Assembly (NCBI RefSeq): GCF_000243115.2
Contig: NZ_CP007035.1
Span: 2,232,001 to 2,296,000, forward strand
Direction of reading: 5' to 3'
DNA: 64,000 bases
Origin: Niabella soli DSM 19437
GTDB taxonomy: Bacteria > Bacteroidota > Bacteroidia > Chitinophagales > Chitinophagaceae
The notes beneath the pieces are model-generated. The model did not search any database, had not been told where the DNA came from, and was given only the letters and a program-made list of their open reading frames with translations. The position numbers were made by a program, and so were the translations under genes. Of this stretch, positions 59,470 to 64,000 are shown piece after piece (the stretch's first letter is position 1; each line of letters starts with the position of its first letter).

Positions 59470-60333
59470 TTATACTTCATCAGGTTTTTGCCCATTCTTA
59501 TTTTCTTCACCATCTTCCGGTGCATCTTCTCCCGTTGCTCCGGGCGCTTCGTGTTCCTCCATTGCAGCAGCAGGCGCTTCGTCCGCGGTTGCATCAGATA
59601 GTTCTTCGGTCGCCTGTGCCGGCGCATCCGGTGCCTCGTTTTCTGTTTCCGATGCCTCAGTTTTATTTGCTGCTTCGATCAATTCTCCGTTTTCTGCAAC
59701 GGCCAATGGCAGCTCTTCCGGAGCTATTACTGCCGGCAGAGGAGCGTCGCCTTCCTCGTTTACGGGCGTTGGCACAATCTCCTGCTCGGCAAGCACTTCC
59801 TTTATTTTAGGAAGCTCTTCCGCAGAGTTAATGCCAAAATAATCCATAAAATTTTTGGAAGTGGAATAAACCAGCGGATGCCCGGGTAATTTTTCATTAC
59901 GGCCGCTGATGATCACCAATTCTTTTTCGAGTAATTTTTGAATAGCATAGTCCGCACTTACGCCCCGGATGGCCTCCACCTCGCCTTTGGTTACCGGTTG
60001 TTTGTACGCAATAATGGAAAGTGTTTCCAAAGCCGCCGGCGACAACCGTTTCATAAACTTGTCGCCATTAATCTGCGCTACTGTTTTATGATAATCTTTT
60101 TTTGTAAGAAACTGCCAGCCACCGCCGCTTTCCCGCACTTCAAAGGGATAAAACTCTGATTGATATTTTTCAACAACCCCACTCACCGCCGCCTCTACCT
60201 GGTCTAGCGTGATCTTATCCTCCATGAAACCAAAGGCATTATTCAGCAGATCCGTTAACTCCAATGGAGTAAGCGGCTTATCGCTGGCAAAAATCAGGGC
60301 TTCAATATGCGGGATCAGTCCGGTGATATCCAT
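59470..60333 (-). CDS. scpB: Segregation and condensation protein B with acidic tail
   Basis: The 287-residue protein has the ScpB winged-helix pair at about 5-190: HIEALIFASDKPLTPLELTD, LSPAALETLSIIAYKQPVTK and VSADYAIQKLLEKELVIISG. The last 90 residues are an extra Ala/Glu/Pro-rich acidic tail (APEELPLAVAENGELIEAAN, then EHEAPGATGEDAPEDGEENK), longer than typical. ScpB with ScpA and Smc compacts and segregates chromosomes. The tail may be disordered and could bind other proteins; its role is unknown. Confidence 0.92.
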   Translation of the reverse strand: MDITGLIPHIEALIFASDKPLTPLELTDLLNNAFGFMEDKITLDQVEAAVSGVVEKYQSEFYPFEVRESGGGWQFLTKKDYHKTVAQINGDKFMKRLSPAALETLSIIAYKQPVTKGEVEAIRGVSADYAIQKLLEKELVIISGRNEKLPGHPLVYSTSKNFMDYFGINSAEELPKIKEVLAEQEIVPTPVNEEGDAPLPAVIAPEELPLAVAENGELIEAANKTEASETENEAPDAPAQATEELSDATADEAPAAAMEEHEAPGATGEDAPEDGEENKNGQKPDEV

Positions 60334-60421
60334 GATGAAAGTTCAAAGTTTAAACGTTCAGGATTTAAAGTTAAGGGCAAAACAACATTGAACCTTAAAC
60401 CTGAAACATTGAACAAATATG

Positions 60422-61306
60422 TTACCCTTGCAACGCTGCTGCACCACTCACAATCTCGGTCAATTCTGTGGTAATAGCTGCCTGGCGTGCACGGTTATAA
60501 GAAAGCTTCAGGTTGCGCAACATTTCATTGGCATTTTCAGAAGCCTTATCCATAGAGGTCATACGGGCACCATGCTCAGAAGCATGAGAGTCCAGTACCG
60601 CCTTAAATAGCTGGGTATTTAATATCTTGGGCATCAATTCGGCAATCAACTCTTCTTTATTCGGATCAAAAATAAAATCTGCTTTCATTGATACGCCGGG
60701 CTTATTTTCTACCTTGGGTATCGGCAAAAACTGCTCGGCTGTAAATAATTGCGTAGCCGCGTTCTTAAACTGGCTGTACACAATTTCAACCGCATCAAAT
60801 TGTTTCTCTTCAAAAGCGGTCATTGCTTCAGTTGCAATTTTTTGAACGTTTTCAAAAGAAAGATGCAGGAAAATATCTTTATGCGCATCATTGGTTTTGT
60901 AACCTGCCTTTGTTAAAGCCTCATACCCTTTTTTCCCCAGGTTCCAGATGGTTACATTTCCTTTATCTGCCTGCGCCTGGTATTTTTCGCGGATCACTGA
61001 TTTAGCCAGTTTTACCACGTTCGTGTTAAAGGCGCCGGCTAGCCCGCGATCACTTGTAATAACGATCAGCAATACGTTTTCAACAGGTCTTTCTGCAGCC
61101 AAAGCGATGGCGCTTTCCCCCTCACTATTGCTGACAATATTGCTCAGCATTTCCTGCAATTTTTGTGCATAGGGCCTCATTTGAACAATAGCTTCCTGTG
61201 CACGACGAAACTTTGCAGCACTTACCATTTTCATTGCTTTGGTGATCTGCTGCATACTTTGCACGGAACTGATGCGATTGCGAACCTCTTTTAACTGACC
61301 TGCCAT
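60422..61306 (-). CDS. atpG: ATP synthase F1 subunit gamma
   Basis: The 294-residue protein has family ends: MAGQLKEVRNRISSVQSMQQ, ITKAMKMVSAAKFRRAQEAI and, at the C-terminus, MDKASENANEMLRNLKLSYN with NRARQAAITTELTEIVSGAAA. It is the rotating stalk of F1. The usual neighbours atpA and atpD are not beside it: upstream is a phosphodiester glycosidase and downstream scpB. So the gene is split from the main atp operon, which must lie elsewhere. Confidence 0.95.
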   Translation of the reverse strand: MAGQLKEVRNRISSVQSMQQITKAMKMVSAAKFRRAQEAIVQMRPYAQKLQEMLSNIVSNSEGESAIALAAERPVENVLLIVITSDRGLAGAFNTNVVKLAKSVIREKYQAQADKGNVTIWNLGKKGYEALTKAGYKTNDAHKDIFLHLSFENVQKIATEAMTAFEEKQFDAVEIVYSQFKNAATQLFTAEQFLPIPKVENKPGVSMKADFIFDPNKEELIAELMPKILNTQLFKAVLDSHASEHGARMTSMDKASENANEMLRNLKLSYNRARQAAITTELTEIVSGAAALQG

Positions 61307-61386
61307 AGTAGTATTTAGAATTTAGAACCGGGTATTCAGTATTGCGAATAAAAACAGCCCACTACTTACACCCGTTTTTCAAGGCG

Positions 61387-61394
61387 CAAAAGTA
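61387..61394 (-). promoter_or_regulatory. -7 box (TACTTTTG) of atpG
   Basis: An exact TAnnTTTG match 81 bases before the atpG start on the minus strand, in the only spacer from which atpG can be read; -33 element unclear. It supports expression as a separate unit. Confidence 0.45.
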
Positions 61395-61480
61395 AGTTCT
61401 AATTACCAGATTTCCATATCCCCGGCCTGTAATTTGGCCGCATTGTGGAAAAAGGCGGTATAACGGCTTCCAAAACCAGG

Positions 61481-62362
61481 CTATTTCTTATAATACAATA
61501 TATTAGCAACTTTTCGTTGCCCTCCATGATCCCATTTTTTGTTATCGGATGGGTGGTTAACGACTCCTTTGTTTTTGAGCCAGAGCGTGGACGATCCGCC
61601 GCCGTCAAAATTGACGGCATCCACGCATCCTAACCAACGCATTATTTTTGCCAGCTCTTCAAGATTCAGCCCTGCGGCATTTGTATTTCGCCCGTCCGCC
61701 ACCAATAATATTATTTTGCCTTTTGCCGTGCTGCCAACCGCAGTTCTGGGGTGCCGGTTCAGGGAAAAAGCAATATTTGCCAACGCTTCTTTTTTGCCAT
61801 TTATAAGCAGCAAGGGACCGCTGGCCAATACAGAGCCTGCACGGCAGCTATCGGGCCAGCCGGGGGCCGTACCCCCTTTTTGGATCTGAAGCCGCCCCTT
61901 GTTAATGAGCACGCCCGCTGTTTGATGAAAGAGCATCCTGCCATTTTCCGGCGTCGTATTTTTACTGATAACCGTTCCGTTTACTTTTACGTAATCCTCT
62001 GATCCTCCTTTGTCTACATAAAAAAAATTGCCATTGACCGCCGCAGTGGCGCCGGCTGCCCTAGCAAAGGCCTCCGTCGTTTTTAGTTCTTTTGCCTCCG
62101 CTGCTATATTGAACCCGTTCTTCCTTTTTTTATTTTTTATGATCACGTAGGAGATATATTGATTGGAACCAAAGAGCGATTTATTAAAAAACTGCCGGTT
62201 TACTAAAAACACTCCCTTCGCTACCTTTTCTTTCTTCCAGGCAGGCTTTACAAAATATAGGGAATCTGTATCCTGACCGGATGCGGCAGGGCTGCTGCAC
62301 ACCATGACCCAAAGCAATAGTGCGGTTCCCTTTACCAACCAGCCCGTTCTGTTCTTACTCAT
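61481..62362 (-). CDS. Phosphodiester glycosidase (NAGPA-like) family protein
   Basis: The 293-residue exported protein has a signal peptide and the NAGPA domain (about 75-285): GATAAVNGNFFYVDKGGSED, SLNRHPRTAVGSTAKGKIIL and VDAVNFDGGGSSTLW. The NGNFF and DGGGSS segments form the conserved catalytic centre. The family removes GlcNAc-1-phosphate diesters and related sugars. In bacteria it may cleave cell-wall or exopolysaccharide diesters. Substrate not determined. Confidence 0.88.
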   Translation of the reverse strand: MSKNRTGWLVKGTALLLWVMVCSSPAASGQDTDSLYFVKPAWKKEKVAKGVFLVNRQFFNKSLFGSNQYISYVIIKNKKRKNGFNIAAEAKELKTTEAFARAAGATAAVNGNFFYVDKGGSEDYVKVNGTVISKNTTPENGRMLFHQTAGVLINKGRLQIQKGGTAPGWPDSCRAGSVLASGPLLLINGKKEALANIAFSLNRHPRTAVGSTAKGKIILLVADGRNTNAAGLNLEELAKIMRWLGCVDAVNFDGGGSSTLWLKNKGVVNHPSDNKKWDHGGQRKVANILYYKK

Positions 62363-62459
62363 GTCTTATTTTAATAGTACAAAAATGCGCACTTTTACCA
62401 AATCTATTTTGAATCCACCTGCTATTCATGTAATTTTAATGGGCACATCCTATAAATCA

Positions 62460-63077
62460 ATGCTTATGCCATTCAAATCGATGCGATCTGCGCTGCTGCT
62501 GCTCTCCTTATTAAACGTGTGTACCGTTTTCGCGCAATTCCGGACTAAACAGGAAAAAGGGTATTTCAATATTACTAACCCGGTTGAAATACAAATAATG
62601 AGCTCGTTAGATTCGGCGGTAATGAAAAATGGGATGGCTCGTATAAAAGGCGGATTTGAGGTGAACACGATCAACGGGTATTTCATAAACCCCTCTTTCT
62701 CAGTAGGATTGGGTATTGGTTTGCAATTCTCCAATTATAATTATTACCCGAACCCCGGTTCCGGGGGTAGCTATGTGAAAAAAAGCGGGCCCGGCATCGT
62801 GCTGCTTCCCCTGTTTGCTGATTTTCGCTATTATCCCAAGAATGCAATAAGCGCCCCAATGTTTATACTGGATGCCGGCTATGCCCCGGTCTTAAAGATG
62901 GCAAACAAGGACGATCAGCAATATTTAAATGGCGGTGCGCTTTTTAAAATAGGCGCCGGTTATAAGTTTTATCTGGGCGATTTTCTTTCTTTTGTGCCTT
63001 CGCTCAATTTTAAAGCGCAACTATTTGGCAATCATACTGCTGTAGGCGGCGTACTGGGACTGGGATTATTGTTTTAG
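62460..63077 (+). CDS. Outer-membrane beta-barrel protein of unknown function
   Basis: From the ATG at 62460 the protein has 205 residues; a start at 62466 or 62481 is also possible. A signal peptide (MRSALLLLSLLNVCTVFAQ) precedes small-barrel strands with glycine-rich turns (YFINPSFSVGLGIGLQFSNY, LLPLFADFRYYPKNAISAPM and FKAQLFGNHTAVGGVLGLGL) and a terminal Phe. It resembles small outer-membrane barrels of Bacteroidota. It is divergent from the NAGPA gene with about 97 bases between starts. Confidence 0.75.
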   Translation: MLMPFKSMRSALLLLSLLNVCTVFAQFRTKQEKGYFNITNPVEIQIMSSLDSAVMKNGMARIKGGFEVNTINGYFINPSFSVGLGIGLQFSNYNYYPNPGSGGSYVKKSGPGIVLLPLFADFRYYPKNAISAPMFILDAGYAPVLKMANKDDQQYLNGGALFKIGAGYKFYLGDFLSFVPSLNFKAQLFGNHTAVGGVLGLGLLF

Positions 63078-63434
63078 CAGTTCATGGCTCATAGTCGATA
63101 GTTCATAGTTTGGATTCTATTGACTCAATCATTTCCACTCCCGATAGCTATCGGGACTCAAATTTTCACACTTCCAATTATGATTTAGTGCTACGTCAGG
63201 CACATTTTATTAAGCCACAAAGGCACTAAGCCACTAAGTTATTATTCTTGAAGCCTTCGTGTCTTCGTGGCACCAGACATCATATAACTAACTTAACATT
63301 AGTAATCATTTTCCCGCTGATTAGCGCTGATTTTTTTCGCAGATAAACGCTGAATACCTGACTTTCTTTGATAAACTGAACACTGCTCTACTGGTAAATA
63401 ATGTCACCTAAAGCCCCATTTTCAAATTTTCAAA
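63078..63434. other. Spacer with REP-like palindrome and relic phrases
   Basis: About 360 bases without a gene. A perfect palindrome cccgatagctatcggg is at 63140-63155 (second copy at 1710). ccacaaaggcactaagccac (63215) and a cgcagat/gcgctgat phrase (63312-63350) belong to the degenerate spacer families described in the findings. Confidence 0.55.
63140..63155. repeat. REP-like palindrome, copy 2
   Basis: cccgatagctatcggg is a perfect 16-base palindrome with flanks t...act. It matches 1710-1725 at all but one base. Confidence 0.65.
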
Positions 63435-64000
63435 TTATTCCATAAATTTCTTCCGCATTTGCTCGGCCTTGCGGCCAATAAGCCAAAAAGAAAGCGCCAG
63501 TACAGCAAAAAAGATCCCTTTATTGGTACGGTCCCAGAAATACTCAAAATAACGGGTATAAATATTTAATAGAAAAAACAATAAAACCAGGTCTCTGAAA
63601 AACTCATCTTTCCGTTTATAGGCATACCCTACCAGCCCGCAAAGCAGCAGGCTATAGACCAGGGCCCATACCCAAAGCCTTCCCTGCCGGATATTGCTCC
63701 ATACCTCATAGCTTAAATTTCCTGAGACAGAAACAAGCAAACCGGAAAGCAAAAACAGCACCCACATCAACTGGCTGCTGATCTCATAATCAGGGATTTC
63801 AGTTCCTGATTTTTTTATCCCATAAAGCAACAGCAGCAACATTCCGCAAAACACCGTTATCCGCAAGGGATAGTTCATCCCCAAAAAATAATCATGCTGC
63901 GGACCGGACCAGCTCCAGCTTTGTACGGCAAAACTAATTACCAGGGTCAACAACGCGCATACCCACAGGAGCTTCGATTGAAGGTATCGAGACACCAACC
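63435..64000 (-). CDS. Multi-helix membrane protein, N-terminus cut by window edge
   Basis: About 188 C-terminal residues are visible; the frame reaches the window end without a convincing start (only a TTG at 63998), so the gene continues beyond. There are about six hydrophobic helices with aromatic clusters (SWSWSGPQHDYFLGMNYPLR, RYFEYFWDRTNKGIFFAVLA) and a basic end (GRKAEQMRKKFME). The pattern resembles DUF2157/DUF4401-type membrane proteins. Function unknown. Confidence 0.7.
   Translation of the reverse strand, partial: LVSRYLQSKLLWVCALLTLVISFAVQSWSWSGPQHDYFLGMNYPLRITVFCGMLLLLLYGIKKSGTEIPDYEISSQLMWVLFLLSGLLVSVSGNLSYEVWSNIRQGRLWVWALVYSLLLCGLVGYAYKRKDEFFRDLVLLFFLLNIYTRYFEYFWDRTNKGIFFAVLALSFWLIGRKAEQMRKKFME

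Noticed and set aside
1-64000. CRISPR arrays, rRNA genes and complete prophage
   Set aside because: No regularly spaced direct repeats, no rRNA-like sequence, and no phage structural genes were seen on reading through the window.

Overview
This window looks like chromosomal DNA of a Bacteroidota bacterium, most likely a member of the Chitinophagaceae. The evidence is indirect. Several genes have -33/-7 promoters of the TTTG / TAnnTTTG type. Outer-membrane barrels and TonB-dependent receptors are frequent, there are CarboxypepD_reg-type N-termini, Shine-Dalgarno sequences are weak, and intergenic spacers carry many short palindromes. I saw no rRNA, CRISPR array, intact insertion sequence or phage module.

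Layout. 1-5.5 kb: a truncated secreted protein, a LemA/LemA/TPM/TPM envelope cluster, a lipoprotein, a DgkA-type kinase and a Sel1-repeat protein. 5.5-7.9 kb: pgk and gapA, separated by a terminator and a second perfect hairpin. 8.0-11.7 kb: tRNA-Glu followed by an AT-rich four-gene cassette on the minus strand. It holds a WYL-type regulator broken by one in-frame stop, a DUF1643 protein, an unknown protein and a uracil-DNA-glycosylase-fold protein, with overlapping genes and operator-like repeats in front of the first effector. This is the best candidate for an undescribed system. 12-14.4 kb: a PAP2 phosphatase overlapping an EptA-like phosphoethanolamine transferase, probably for lipid A remodelling.

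14.6-24.8 kb: a complete Kdp potassium system read on the minus strand. The order is sigma-54 activator, terminator, a 27-aa membrane peptide, kdpF, kdpA, kdpB, kdpC, a porin, a free-standing KdpD sensor domain and a separate histidine kinase. A near-perfect -24/-12 (sigma-54) promoter and an upstream palindrome precede the structural genes, so the activator next door probably replaces the usual KdpE. 24.9-32.6 kb: a TonB-type barrel, nitroreductase, YceI protein, lipA, OsmC and a PepSY reductase-like protein. 32.6-35.2 kb: a siderophore receptor in tandem with the PepSY protein. 35.7-38.0 kb: a ThuA-like protein and two tandem secreted paralogues.

38.0-44.4 kb: a ten-gene minus-strand operon of small soluble proteins (alpha/beta hydrolase, two DinB, two VOC/PhnB, DUF1801, SRPBCC, zinc-ribbon/HhH, HMA-like, RibD-like). 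It is divergent from a GlxA-type AraC regulator, and both promoters are visible. 44.6-58.0 kb: a lipoprotein hydrolase, a DPP-IV-like peptidase, and glycan-degradation genes (GH109-like oxidoreductase, GH2, a TIM-barrel isomerase, GH92) interrupted by lspA and a broken REP-associated transposase flanked by palindromes. 58.2-64 kb: lysA, scpB with a long acidic tail, a solitary atpG, a phosphodiester glycosidase, a barrel protein and a truncated membrane protein.

Spacers are rich in repeats. A roughly 95-bp hairpin element occurs three times (14.4, 30.4 and 44.4 kb). There are several REP-like palindromes, an 81-bp hairpin element inside the kdp operon, and degenerate spacer phrases built on cgcagat and cacaaag words.
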